Under the pieces are notes generated by a model that was given only the letters and a program-made list of their open reading frames with translations, ran no database searches and was not told where the DNA came from. A stretch of 60,062 nucleotides of DNA. Source: Gnetum montanum (lineage: Eukaryota; Streptophyta; Gnetopsida; Gnetales; Gnetaceae). Within the stretch, counting starts at the first letter, position 1; each line of letters opens with the position of its first letter. The stretch covers positions 721,891-781,952 of the forward strand of contig MNCI01003588.1 of the NCBI GenBank assembly GCA_015680685.1, read 5' to 3'. The position numbers were made by a program, and so were the translations under genes. Positions 47,558 through 59,935 of this stretch are shown here, in pieces.

Positions 47558-49416
47558 TGTAGCGACTGAAAACATTAGCAGCTAGAATGCCGAGGGGTCC
47601 ATGGGCACACAGTTTAACCCTGCATCTACGTGAGGGCCTATTGGAGGTGGAGATAGGATTCCTAGAATGATCTTGTTGATTGAATGGGGACTTACCAAAT
47701 GCAAATGTAAAACAATGCTAAGTGTTCACATAGTGTTAATGGTGTCACTGGTGTCAATAGGGGGTGAGTGTAGTTAAGGGTTTCAGCGCAAAATGGAGGT
47801 GTCAATAGGCAAGGACCACTGCCAAGTGTAGCTATGCATTAGAATGAGCAAAAATGCAAGTAAAAATGCTAAAAATGCAAAGAAAGAGCAAGAAAGAATG
47901 GAACACCACCCCAAATGAGGTTGAGCATAGTTAACTCTAGAAGGGGTGAGAAGGCACATGGTGTACAATAAGCATAGTGGACATTGTAGTTACAGTCTCA
48001 AGGGTGTCTGGCCATGAGAATTAACATTCTACTATGGTGTCTATGCCTATTGGTTTGGCCTCCACGATGTGCAGTGGGCTATAGTTTCTTGTGGTGAGCT
48101 ATGGTGGTGTGCAACCTTACCTTTCTCTAATTCACTAATGTGCCTTTGAATTTTTATGTGCCTAAAATACCAAGATGCTTAAGTTTTCCAATCTACTTCA
48201 AATTTTCCAACCTCTCATATTTTCCAACCCCAAAATGTTAATGGCTAGGGTATTTATAAGGCTAGGTTTAGAAAAATACACAAAGAGACTACCACGTGGA
48301 AATGGGATGATTGGAACTACACTATCATCAAAATACACTCTCCACTAAGGCAAGTAGTGTTATGCTCTGCTCTGTTCTGTTGGACTCTGCAAGACTACAA
48401 GACTATGACTACACTGCCAAGTGCATGTATATGCACCAAGAGGATGGTAATGTACCTAAAAAAATGCAACTTTGGAGACTATGCTTTTCATTGTCTTACA
48501 TGGGGTTGAGCGTAGTTACAATTTGGGGACAAGAAGTAGATAAAAAATGCATTTTTCTAACTACACTTATTGGAGGTGAGTTGGAGCTAAGCTAAATGAA
48601 ATTGCTACATTGTGGAGGCCATTGGATGTTGTTCTGGCTGACTACGCTAGACTACACTCTGGACTAGGGGAGAGCATGGTCCGACACTTAGAAAACTTTT
48701 GCAAAAAGTGGCTATGTGCTAACTATGCTCTCCATAGGAGGCTGACTTTGCTCCCAACTAGGGGTCAGCATAGTCTCAGCACTTGTCAAAACTTGTAGAA
48801 ACTAGCTTCCAGTTGACTATGCTTGACTATGCTCTAGGCTGGTGGAGAGTGTAGTTTCAACACTTAGAAAATTTCTACAAAAATTGGGCCTTCATGCTAA
48901 CTACACTCTGGGGTAGTGGAGGGTGTAGTCTAAGCACTTAGAAAATTTTATAAAAATTGCACCTTCATGCTAACTATGCTTGACTACGCTCTAAGGTAGT
49001 GTAGAGTGTAATCTTAGCACTTAGAAAATTTTCCAAAAACTGCACCTTCATGCTGACTATGCTTGACAATGCTTTGGGGCAGTGGAGAGCATAGTCATAG
49101 CACTTAAAAAATTCTACAACATCTAGCTTAACACTTAGAAAGACTTTGCAAAACTGGCCTTTTGTATTGACTACGCTCTCTATTATGCTAACTATGCTCT
49201 GAGGCAATGAAGAGCATAGTCCCAACACTTAGAAAACTTTGCAGCTTCTTGCCTCACAATGACACATAGAAAAAATTGAAAAAATCAATTTTTGGAGCTA
49301 ACTACACTCTTCATTGGGATAACTGAGCTTTGGGACAATGGAGAGCATAGTCCCAACACTAACATTTAGGGAAATTTTTAGTTGAGATGTTGTAGCCCAA
49401 ATTTGGTGGTGTTTCA
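47558..49416 (-). mobile_element. Solo LTR of the TAT/Ogre-like family (LTR C)
   Basis: It begins TGTAGCGACTGAAAAC and ends GGTGGTGTTTCA on the plus strand, matching LTR A and LTR B. Flanking five bases are AGATA (47553-47557) and AGGTA (49417-49421), one transition apart, fitting a target duplication. No internal region is present, so it is a solo LTR. It is longer than A and B (1859 bp) because the repeat section 48.6-49.37 kb has about eight degenerate units (CACTTAGAAAA recurring at roughly 75-130 bases). Its TG terminus is the best preserved of the three. Confidence 0.85.
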
Positions 49417-51827
49417 AGGTACATTCATTATCACATACTCTTTTGTGTTTACTACCCTTGCAGCAACCTTTTGCTATGGTTTTGTTGGTAGTTCCCCTTG
49501 CATAATCAATGGTGGTACTGATGGTAAAGAGTTAAGAGGTTGGTCTGATGAACCAATTTTTGGTTGATGTGCATAACGATTAGGATCCATTCTTGGAGTA
49601 GTAGGCTTATAATACTTTGGTGGATAGTAGTGAGAAGAAGAATGGACTAAAGCATTTTTCAAGGAGATATGATGTTGAATGTAATATCCATAAGGATTTA
49701 GTTTCCTATATGGATATTATTGCCTCAGTGGTGGCATTTCTCATGCTTGTGGTTGTTGCCACTACTACTAGTATTACTCTTGTGGCTAAGAATAGGCTCC
49801 AACTAAATAGTATGATGGTTGAAAGGGTTGTCTAAGATTACCTTGTAGATAAGGTAATCATCTTGACATTTATTTCTTCATGAATCTAAAATTGAGTGTG
49901 TATTCCCTAGACTCTTACAAGTAGGCAATGATAGGTCAACATCCATTGGAATGTTCATATTAGCACACTTTGCATCCTTCTTCATCTTCTAAAATAGATT
50001 CTATAGTCTCATCAACTGGAACAACTTTTCCTTTTTGTTTGTAACTATCTCATCCATTATCTCTTCTTTTCTTCTTATCTTTGTCCTTGTTTAGCACTTG
50101 TTCAATCTTCTCTTCTACTATCTTAAGAGCTATAGTGAATTTTTTATCCACTGAGTCTCACATTTTTTCTACATTTGTTGTTATTTCAATGATTAATTTC
50201 TAAATTGATAGAGTTTTCTTTTGAATGGCATCCTCTAATTCTTCATCTTCTTGTCTATTGCACATTCTAACATCTCATTTCCTTATCAAAGGATCTTAGT
50301 TGTACTCTTCAACTAATTCTCTTTCTTTAATTCTTCCTCTTCTTTGGCCACTTGGTCTATTAACCTTTGAATTTGATGGGATATCATTTATAATAATATT
50401 TCTTGGGCATGTACTCCAAATATTCCTCTATTCTTGTTTTTTAATCCATCAAAAATATGTCTCAATTGTTTCCTTTGTGAAAATTCATGGCCTGGGCACC
50501 TGTGTAGTAAAGAATAATATCTACTCATTGTTCTATCATGGAATTCATGTGTCCCTTGCTTCCATCCTTGGATTTGTTTTCTTAAATTAGACACTCTTCA
50601 GTAAGTTTAATACTTATTATTTAAATGCTCTAGCATGGTACTCCATCTTTAAATTGACTTTGATTCTACGAATCTATACTAGCTCTCTACCTCCTTGATG
50701 AGTGTTCTAGGAAATAACTTTGATTTCTACTAATCACTTTCAATATTTTCGATAATGCAAGCATCATGGAATGCTTGAAGATTATGCTATGAATTTGTAT
50801 TGTATCCACCTTCAAATATAGGAATCTTGTTCATGTCCAATCACTTGATGTGACTATTCCTTACGAGCTTGATAGGAATATACACTTCTTCTCTGATGGT
50901 AATCATACTGTGAGTGGCTAGTAGGGTTTCTTCATTATTATCAAGTATGTAAGCTCAGTTTTAGTGGTGACCTCTTTGATTCTTATAGTGCTCTCTTTCT
51001 TCATGCCTAATCCAATCTCTTCTTTTTTCATAATCATCTTCTTCTTCATCAAAATACCTTCTATGATATTCATGTCTCTCATGATTTCTAAATCTTTCCT
51101 TGTCATAATCTCTAGGTCTTCGTTTCCTTCTATCAAATTCTACTAATGATCATGAGGAAGAGGAAGTAGTTTAAGAATGATTCTAGTTGGTTCTCCTTCT
51201 ATGAATTCATGAATCATCCCTTTGTGATTCCACAAAAGCTCTAGGCATTGAGCTTTGCCTATGTCTAGAGTCTTTTGAATCTCTTCTTGGTGTCTCTACA
51301 AGGGCCAAATGCAATTGTACCTTGAAAAGTTCCTCTAGATAGATGATTGAAATTTGTAAGTGGGATTCTTGATTGTGATGGAGTTTTTCCATTAGGAATG
51401 CATCATCATTTATTTCCTCTAGGAAAACATTGTGGTTGACTTTCCTTCCTTTATTATTTTCATGTCTTGTATCCATGGTAGCATCTCTTCTTACTTGCAC
51501 TTCTATGGATTGATACAACCTAGTCATGTGTTTAGTAGCATGATACCCTTCTTATGCATCATACAAATTCAACCTCATTAAGGTTTCCTATAGCATTGAT
51601 GGTGCTAAACATTCAGGATGCAAAACTACGTTGCCCTACAAATCTCTCCATCAAAGTTGTTCATCCTAATAAAAGATAGATGTGAAGTTAGGATAATTTG
51701 GATCTGTATCAGCATATAAAATCATGGTTTGCATAGGTATGCTCTAGTCTTCTTCATTATGCCTTTTATCATGACTCTTTTATGTCTCTTTGGTAGGTGA
51801 TAACGTTTCCTTAAGTGTTGAAGCCAT
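49417..51827 (-). pseudogene. Gag of the second Athila-like element, decayed
   Basis: A minus-strand ATG at 51827 opens MASTLKETLSPTKET. The frame goes on NYPNFTSIFY, GNVVLHPECLAPSML and MTRLYQSIEVQVRRDA, homologous to the sibling gag. An Arg/Glu/Asp/Tyr-rich part (50.95-51.15 kb) reads RHEYHRRYFDEEEDDYEKRR. A knuckle-like CKVC-x3-H-x3-C lies near 49.97 kb, followed by a Tyr/Pro/Gln tail with PYGYYIQHHIS (49.69 kb). The solo LTR lies directly after this tail. Confidence 0.75.
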
Positions 51828-51985
51828 GTTGTATGTTTGATGCTTTAGGTATGTGTGTGTGTTATTAAGATTTATTAAAAATGTAAAGGATAAAATTTAT
51901 GATTTGTGATACAATGAACTCTATAAGATCAACTTCTAAGAAAACATTGACACATCCCCAATAATACCATCAATGATGAGAAGTA

Positions 51986-52860
51986 CGGTATCCCAACACT
52001 TTAGCATACATGTTACATGCACATGGTAAGATCGTAATCTATGGATGGACAATCTAAGTATGCTAGGAGTTGATAGTAGGTTCATGATCATTTTGTTCCT
52101 CATTTGAGTTAGTGAAGTGAAATTGTATGATTTAACTCTTTGTAAGGCATATAATTTGTTGATGTTATTCACTTGATTTACTTCTAATTACTTTCATAGT
52201 AAAACTAAAGGTAAGCTCTAAGTCTAAGTAATAACAAAAATATAAATCTACTCTATCCTATAGCAAATAGGATGAGCATCCATTCCTAGTTTATTCTACA
52301 CATCTTGGGCTCCTGTAATCATTACTGGGATTACCAAAAGAGCTAACTACTAAGCGAATCAAGTGAAATCACTACTAGGTTACCAAATGATTACACTTAA
52401 TGTTCGAAACTAGTTGAAATCATTCCATTTTACTAATGAACATGAAAAGTAAAGTACTTTAGAAATATAAAGAACTAAGCTAAAGTAAACATGAAAATTA
52501 ACTAATTAAGAAATTAGCTAAAAGTAAAATAAAAAAAACTAAGTGAATGCTGCAATGATGGAAAACAATCTCTATCTTTAATTTCACTCATGACCTATGC
52601 CCAAGTACAATCCATTCAAATAAATATGTCATACAATGACTTAACACCACATTGTAGGCATTCACTCTATTGGTAAGTCTAACTAATAAAAAAAACTACA
52701 AGAGTTTCTCTAAGGGGTGGAATTAAATTGTTGTTTTGATGCAACCAAGTATCGATATTTATAGGATCACATAGTTTATGATACATCATATCAATGATGA
52801 CATAGGATGGGTTGTGATATTGTTGATGTAACATTATAGATACAATATCATGATGCACAA
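51986..52860 (-). repeat. 5' LTR of the second Athila-like element
   Basis: Partner of 38120-38963. On the minus strand a TATA box (CTATAAATATCG) is at 52756-52763. The outer end is uncertain because U3 differs from the left LTR; I place it near 52860 by comparing distances from the TATA box. Confidence 0.65.
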
Positions 52861-54399
52861 AATTTGGTTTTAACAATGTTGTATGCATGATTCTTATGAT
52901 CCTATGTTATGAGTATGTGTTGGTAGACCCTTAGAGCACAAGATGATGAGAAGAAGTGTTTTGTAGTATTATGTCTTAAGTATATGTGAATGAACCCTTA
53001 GAGTATTAGATGCTAAGGCATTGTGTTATGCATAGTTCTTATGTGATTTCTTAGAGCATGGAATGTTGGAATCCTATGTTGATTATGGTTATGTGTTGAG
53101 TCTAGGTGTTATGATAGTGGTATTGTATCACCGATATGATATATGTGTTCTAAACATGCATAAGTCAATAATGTGCTATGTTGTAGATGTACTTGCTATG
53201 ATTAATGTGGCTTGATGCTTGATGTATATGTGATGTACTAAGCTTGAGTTAAGTTAGTCTAATTTTCCCCACACCTTGCCTCTAGCATAACACTACCCTA
53301 CATCCACAAGAAATATATAAAGACCTCCACGTAGTCATGTAATGATGGATCCCAAAGATAAGAAGGGTAGTAAGTCCAAGGGAGATGATGGAGATCTTGA
53401 TTCCATATTCTTATACTTCTTATTACATATTCTCATATGTGAGATAGATGTATTTATAGATAACATAGGCTTGAATTAACTATAAGCTGTGACTTTTATG
53501 TATAGTGCTTTTATGATGTATATATTGATAGAACATGTGATGTTTATGATGTGATATTCAATATGTAGACTTTTATGATGTGATGTTTTATGATATGGGA
53601 TTACTATGTAGTTATTTTGAACATGCTTATGTGTGGCATTATTAGAGGATGATGTTATGTGTGATAATTGTATGTGTGTCATGCTAATTTGGCTACACAT
53701 ACTTGACACTTTTATAGAGAGATTTATGGTCTTCTATTATGATATGTGATTTATTTACATGTTTCAATGATTCAATTTTCACACTCTACATTTGTGGTTG
53801 GTTCTTACCTAAGTTATACTTAATCTAGAAAATGAGGTGTTATAAAAATCCTTTTCACATGCATGTTTTCTATGAGGATCTAATTTCACAACATACATAG
53901 ATTAGATCAACTAGAATTTACAAAAAATTTAACAATAGAGTGTTGAAACCCTAAAATAATTATAATGTAGTTGCACCCCAAGATATATAGTCTTATTACA
54001 ACTTTATAACTTAGCATTACCTACCAAAATCTAACCTATGACTTGAAGATTTCAAATCAAGAGTTTTACCACTAGGCTAAAAACTTTTAAAAATAGTTCT
54101 TTTTTTGAAAGGAGGGAAGGGGAAAGGTGGTAGGAATGTAGGATGGAGGGTATTAGAACCCAAAAGAAGTCAAACATAGGAGCACCCAAAGATAAATAGT
54201 CTAATTCAAACTTCATATAACTCATCATTGCCTATTGGAATCAAACCCATTGTTACAATAGGCTAACACCTCATTGTTACAATTTTCAATAATAACTATA
54301 TGTGCCCTAGGATATATAGCCAACTTAGGTAGAACATGAAGCTACTTTAAGTATAATTTACTGTTATAACCTCTTGCTTGCATAATACTTATCAGTAAA
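52861..54399. other. Non-coding sequence, unassigned
   Basis: TATGATG-rich, with no coding motif. At 53309-53318 the plus strand has ATATATAAAG, and 34 bases on an ATG (53344) opens MDPKDKKGSKSKGDDGDLDS, which soon ends. This could be the start of an old gag, but support is weak. Confidence 0.3.
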
Positions 54400-55740
54400 A
54401 TTATAAATTCATAATATACTAGGTAAAGCTATGCTAGAATTAAATGCATTTTCTATATTTTATACTAAGGTTTCATTATTGGAACTAACTTCTCCACAAC
54501 TATCTTTTCTATATGGAGGATTCTAAATTACTTCTAAATTATTCTATTAATACGAATATTTTTACTTCATCTATTGATAAAAAAAATTATTAATTATTAG
54601 GATATAGATTTTTAACCTAATGAATATAAATTTATAATGCTTTCATTTAATAATATTATTGTAAATAAGATATCGAATTTTGTTCTTCTTGATGATGTAT
54701 GTAAGTCCTTGGTTGTTAATGTTACATCACAACATACGTTCATTCAAATTTTAAGTTGCTTACTCATAATAAAATCTTCACTCCATAGTTAAATGATGTA
54801 ATGTAAATGCATAATATTTAATCCATTAATGATAGCCATTATTGTTGTTCTTTTTTACTCATTAAGCTAGGTAATATTTTAATGGTGTATCCTTCTTTGA
54901 ATATAGAGTTATTTATACATATGTAGTGTTGAGAATTCATAATTCAACTCCAAATTTTTATGCTTAAATAGAAGAATGTTCTAAAGCTTCTTGCTTCTCC
55001 AAATCTATTTGATCTTATACTAATTTAAAAAAACCTTATCAACAAATTATTAGTCTTCTTGGTTAGATTAAGCATATGAAATCTATTTTTATATTATTTG
55101 ATTCTTGTAGATATTTTTTATGTTGAAATTAATCTTCTTAACTATAAAATGAAATTAATATTAGAATTAGGTAAGAAGACTTAAATTCAACTATTTTCAT
55201 ATCATAACCTTCCTAATTCTTTCAAATTTTATTGTTGTGAAGGAAATTTATTTAATTCTTATTCTTTTACTACTCAAGAAAGAGATGTTAGTCAAAAGAA
55301 AATTAAGTTAAATTTGAGGATAGTAAAGGATAATTTGAAGCTAAAGAAATGTAAATCCAAGTTAATGTTGATAATAAGAATAATCAAATTCCAATAAAGA
55401 AACCAAAGAAGACATAAGCTTCTATTATTATTTTTACTTATACTACAAGATGTATTAATCAATTCAAATAGATAGCTCATAAGAAAAATTTTTCTCAATT
55501 TTACAAGAATGATATAAACTCAAAGATTGAAACTAATGTTGATAAGTAAGTTTTAGATTCTCAACATAATATTAAGTATGAAAGTAATACTAATGCACTA
55601 GTTTCTTATAGATCTAACATTTCTATAAATGTTTCTATTTCACTATCACTTCTTATTACTATCTCAAACCTATTTGTTATTTTACGTTCAAGTACAAATA
55701 TTGCAAGTGATGTGAATGTTATTAAGGTAGGGATCACCCT
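54400..55740 (+). pseudogene. Possible LINE ORF1 fragment, decayed
   Basis: The frame around 55.13-55.28 kb reads EINLLNYKMKLILELGKKT, then SYHNLPNSFKFYCCEGNLFNSY. This resembles the end of plant LINE ORF1 proteins, where LP-x-F-C-x2-C-x2-GH-x4-C forms a nucleic-acid-binding knuckle; here the His and some Cys are lost. A lysine-rich region follows. Base composition matches the LINE fragment at 21.7-24.3 kb. The call rests on one motif. Confidence 0.45.
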
Positions 55741-57131
55741 CCCTACTAATAATTAATTTTCTTCTCATAATTTCTTAAAATATGAAGTGTAACATTGTAC
55801 ACTTGAGTAAACATTCCTAAAATGATAAAGTGTTTTCTTTCCTTGTTATTTATTGGTGTTTTCTACTGTGTTAAGTATGTAATGTAGTTTAAAACCTTTT
55901 TACTTATTATTAATATTATTTTTGAGTTTGATAATCCCTATGCTAGAATTAAATATTAATAGGATTAAGAACCTATAAACAAAGTTACAATAGAAAATAA
56001 TGTAATGAAATTTTTTGAGTAAAAGATGATAATGAAAAATATATTAAATAAGAAAAGGATGCTAAAGTATTACATTTATATAAAAAATCCCAAATAGACT
56101 AAAACTTAGTCATTGGATCCATGAATAATTTACAAGTTTTTTTTTACAACAATAATTTACAAGTTAATGAATAAAAAACCTTAACAATATCCAAGTTCAC
56201 ATTAATTACTATCATCTAGCTACATGGAAGGACATAATTGGGATAGGATACCAAGTTCAAACTACCTATTCATGAGAAAAGTATGTACTATTTACGATCA
56301 CAGAGCTATTAGAGGATGTAACTGTGATAAAATAAAATGAAAGAACATTGGTGATCTATCAAATGGTGAAACCACCATGTTTCAAAATACCAAAAAGACA
56401 TTAATACAAAGAATAGAAATAAGTTGAGTTACTATGGATGCCATATTAGATGGTTCCATCATCATGTTCCAAGATACTAGAAAGACATCATTCAAACTAA
56501 TAGGGATATGTTGAGGCATTGTGAATGCCAAGAAAAATACTTATCATGGTGGTTCAGGCTCAAAGAAGTTGATATTAACATGCATAGTTTCATAGAAGTT
56601 AACTCTAGAAGATAATTAGAAATTGAAAAGAGAGAACTTAAATTTAGTCATGAAATTTGTATAACTTTGCTTACTTGGTTAAACTATGAAGCTTGTGGTT
56701 TACAAGTCATAAGGTCAATTCCAAGGGGTATGCTAACATACATGCCCTTTGGAAGCATGGTAAAAATATATGTTCAAGACTATGACTTTAGGTAGATACC
56801 TAGTCATAGTAAGTCATCAACATATCTTTCATGGTAGTTCATTCTAGATGGAACAAAGGCAACAACATGATGAAGATGATGTAACATGTATTAATCTAGT
56901 AGTTATCATGCAATAAAAATATTAAATATTATTTTTATATCAAATTATTATCCATGTTAGAGGTGGTTAAATCCAAAAAAATTTAATTATAAGTACACTT
57001 ACAACATATAGCTAATATGATACTTTAGAAGAATTAGAAAGAAATATAATTATGCTTCAAGTATGAATTAAATTAGCAATTTCTTACTAATAATGAGCTA
57101 ACCACTTGAGTCACCTCCCATTGGGAAGTAA
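55741..57131. other. Non-coding sequence with an 87-bp tandem duplication
   Basis: AT-rich, no coding motif. 56363-56449 and 56450-56535 are two degenerate copies of the same segment (ATGGTGAAACCACCATGT / ATGGTTCCATCATCATGT, both ending GGATGCC or GAATGCC). Nothing else is recognised. Confidence 0.5.
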
Positions 57132-58264
57132 TGTGGATCATTAAACTTAGAATGAATAAGTTTCCCAACTTTCAATTATTTGACACAAGGAGGGAGGTGG
57201 GGGTTGGTTGGGGGAAGCAAGCAGAGGTGGGGATGAATAAGTTTCCCAACTTTCAATTCTTTGACACAAGAAGCACACTAATTTTATTGTGGTTCCCCAA
57301 CTTGGGTAGTCCACACTTGAAGGGTAGTTTGCAAGAAGACATTTAGACTTTGTTCATTCCAAATTGCGGTTGAAGGGTTCACACCCTATACAATCTTCAA
57401 GCCCTACTCTAGAGTGTTGTATTGCCACACCAAAAACACAACTCTGCAAGGTTTTTTCAGGCTTATAATGTGGTTTCTAGGCTTCCACAACCTTTACAAA
57501 CATAATATCTATATTAGAGTGTTATGCCACCACACCAACCACTTAATCTCATAAGATCCTAACAAGCTCAAGCAAGATGCCTTCCTATAAGAAGCACATC
57601 AACCCCAAAAGGCAACAAGGAAGAATAATTACAAAGGATAAAAGCAACTCAATTTACTAATCATTTTACTTTGAGGTACAACACACATTACAATGAACAA
57701 ATGATGATACAGAAAAAGAGCAATAGAGATTACAATGATTGTACAATGACTACACATAAGCTTTCACACTTTCCAATGCATATAATTTCTTCTTATAGTT
57801 GTCATGTTTCTAAATCCATCTTGAAACTCATGCAATCGCTACCCAAAAATCACTAATGGTCATGGAAGATGTCTTCTTTGTGCCTAATATGTCTTTCTAA
57901 ATTTTCCTTCTATTTTTGGAAGACATCTATGTCTAATGGAAGATGTCTTTATGAATCTAGATTGCATCTTGTGAAGATGTCTTTCTCTGGTGAAGACATC
58001 TTTGCCTATGAAAAGACATCTATTATTTCTTGAAGACATCTTTGTCTAAGTTCACTCCAATTCTACCAATATTTCTACTATTTCCCAAAGACATATTTCT
58101 TCAACATTTTGTGTCCTTTCAATTCTTTGTTTCTTATTCATGTTCATCAAACTTTTGCAATCTTTCTTGCCTTGATCCAAGTACTTGACCTGCAAGCATA
58201 ACAATCACACAAACAACTTTAGTATCCATTTTTCTTAACATTTTGAAATACCAAAAGGTCCACA
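57132..58264 (-). repeat. 3' LTR of the Ty1/copia element
   Basis: On the minus strand it starts TGTGGACCTTTTGG directly after a polypurine tract. It matches the solo LTR at 36809-37890, including CTTGGGTAGTC, AAGCACATCAACCC and the AGACATCT dyads (57865-58090). Unlike the solo copy it has an extra 70-80 bp near its left end, where GAATAAGTTTCCCAACTTTC is duplicated around a G-rich insert. Confidence 0.8.
57189..57234 (+). repeat. G-rich insert, potential G-quadruplex
   Basis: The plus strand has four G runs of three or more (GGG, GGGGG, GGGGG, GGGG) within about 45 bases. It lies between two copies of the 30-base segment that ends TTTGACACAAG (57155-57188 and 57234-57270). The solo LTR of the same family lacks it. 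Confidence 0.6.
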
Positions 58265-58279
58265 ATCTCCCCCTTTTTG
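58265..58279 (-). promoter_or_regulatory. Polypurine tract of the copia element
   Basis: The minus strand reads AAAAAGGGGGAGATT right before the LTR start TGTGGAC. A second AAAAAGGGGGAGAA lies at about 58338-58352. A GGGGGAGAT tract is usual before copia 3' LTRs. Confidence 0.8.
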
Positions 58280-58518
58280 GTAATGTCCAAAACTTAAGAA
58301 AATAGGTTATTCTAGTACATAATAACACATTATCCACTTCTCCCCCTTTTTAGACATAATTAAAAAGGTGAGGAAAAACTTCCTCTAAATAGATGCATAG
58401 AAATAAAATGTTCTTGGTGTTTTGTATTTATTATTTTTGTTTTTATGTGGAGTAAGAATGAAAAGACTCATATGACAAGACAAGGTACTATCCCCATATC
58501 TTTGCATAGAGATGCCAA

Positions 58519-59155
58519 CTAATGTTCATCTAGAGGTTTGGTGAAGGCATCAACTAGTTGACTCTTAGTTCCAATGAACTCTAGCCTTACATGACCATGT
58601 TTTGTATGCTCCTGTATGAAATGGTGATGAATCTCAATATGTTTGATACAAGAATGTTGGATGGGATTTTTTGTCATGTTGATGATGCTCTTGTTATCAT
58701 AGTAAATAGGAGTTGAGTTTGGGTTTACTCCTAAATCTTTGAGAATTTCTTTCATTCAAAGTAATTAAGCACAACAATTGTTGCTAGAAATATATTCAAA
58801 TTCTTCTATTGAGAGAGTGATAAAGGTTTGCTTCTTGGTTATCCAAGAGACAAGAATTATCCCCAAGAAGAAACAGTTGCCATTAGTGCTATGGTAATCA
58901 TTAGAACAACTTGCCCAATTTACATCATAATAACCAACAATATCAAGGGAGGAATCCTTTGGATACTAAAGGCCCCAATTAGTTGTACCTTTAAGTAGAG
59001 AAAAATATGTTTAACAACTTTTTAATGAGAATATTTTTGGGCTAATTGATATCTAGCACACAATTCTACACATAAAGCTATATATGGTCAACTTGCAGTT
59101 AGATAAAGAAGACTACCAATCATATCTTTATAGAGCTTGGGATCAACTAGCTTAC
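58519..59155 (-). pseudogene. Ty1/copia reverse transcriptase end and RNase H, truncated by an LTR insertion
   Basis: On the minus strand from 59155 downward the frame reads KLVDPKLYKDMIGSLLYLTA, NWASC, GNCFFLGDNS, then YYDNKSIINMTKNPIQHS, KHIEIHHHFIQEH, LEFIGTKSQLVDAFTKPL. These are the classic end of copia RT and its RNase H. The open stretch is 58519-58755; a few stops lie upstream. The 5' part is cut at 59155 by the young LTR and presumably continues beyond 60062. Confidence 0.85.
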
Positions 59156-59414
59156 TGAAACACCGTGAAAATTATGAGTCGGCCTCAGGCAAAGATTTGC
59201 AGTTCCAGCAAAAACGTGCATCAGATTGGCTCAGGGGCAGGTTTACGCTCTATTACGCACGGCAGCGTAATGAGCATAATAAGCTTCAAGACAGTCGTAG
59301 GCAGAATTCAGAAAAGCACAACAGGTTGGCATTTTTTCTTGCAGTTCACGCATAACTTGCCTTTACGCTCGCTACGCGACAATGCGTACCATGGCGTATG
59401 TTGTCAAGTTGTAC

Positions 59415-59707
59415 ATTGCTTATACGCTTCATTACATGCAGCTGCGTAGTGAGCGTAATTTGTACATTGTTTACGCTTCATCACGCGCAGCTGCGTAGCG
59501 AGCGTAAACCATGCCTTGTTTATGTTTCATCACGCGCAGCTGCATAGCGAGCGTAAACCATGCCTTGTTTATGTTTCATCACGCGCAGCTGCATAGCGAG
59601 CGTACACCACGCCTTGTTTACACTTCATCATGCGCAGCTGCGTAGCGAGCGTAAACCACGCATTATTTACGCATTCATTACGCACAGTCGCGTAGAGAGC
59701 TTATGGC
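59415..59707 (+). repeat. Six-unit 49-bp tandem array with palindromic core
   Basis: The core CAGCTGC (CAGTCGC in the last unit) recurs at 59439, 59488, 59537, 59586, 59635 and 59685, a spacing of 49, 49, 49, 49 and 50. Each unit holds an imperfect palindrome running from TTACGCTTCA through CGCAGCTGCG to AGCGAGCGTAA. Differences between units are mostly C/T. Confidence 0.9.
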
Positions 59708-59935
59708 TTTTACTCCAGATTACGCTCATACACGAAACGCAACGCGAATGAGTGTAATACTGCCTGAATGCAGCCTAAAGTACACTCAGCATATGCCTAC
59801 TCTTCACACGCACAACACGCAAACAAGCGTGTTGTGCGTAGTCACAGTCTGACTTAAAAGATCATGCCAGCAGGGCCCGTAATATCTGGAACCCACATCA
59901 TCAAGGTTGCGCCTTCTCCGTGAAGTGTCGCGGCC

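Larger units (their letters stand above)
38120..52860 (-). mobile_element. Second Athila-like Ty3/gypsy element with an extra env-position ORF
   Basis: LTRs at 38120-38963 and 51986 to about 52860 flank minus-strand gag, protease, RT/RNase H and integrase, each homologous to the 25.5-35.3 kb element. Two differences stand out. A 2.6 kb ORF region (39.0-41.6 kb) lies between integrase and 3' LTR. A solo LTR of the TAT/Ogre-like family (47558-49416) is inserted between gag and protease. Without the solo LTR the element would be about 12.9 kb. The right end is approximate. Confidence 0.75.

Noticed and set aside
59415-59707. Regular 49-bp repeats as a CRISPR array
   Set aside because: Units are directly adjacent with no unique spacers, lie within a plant LTR, and no cas gene is present.
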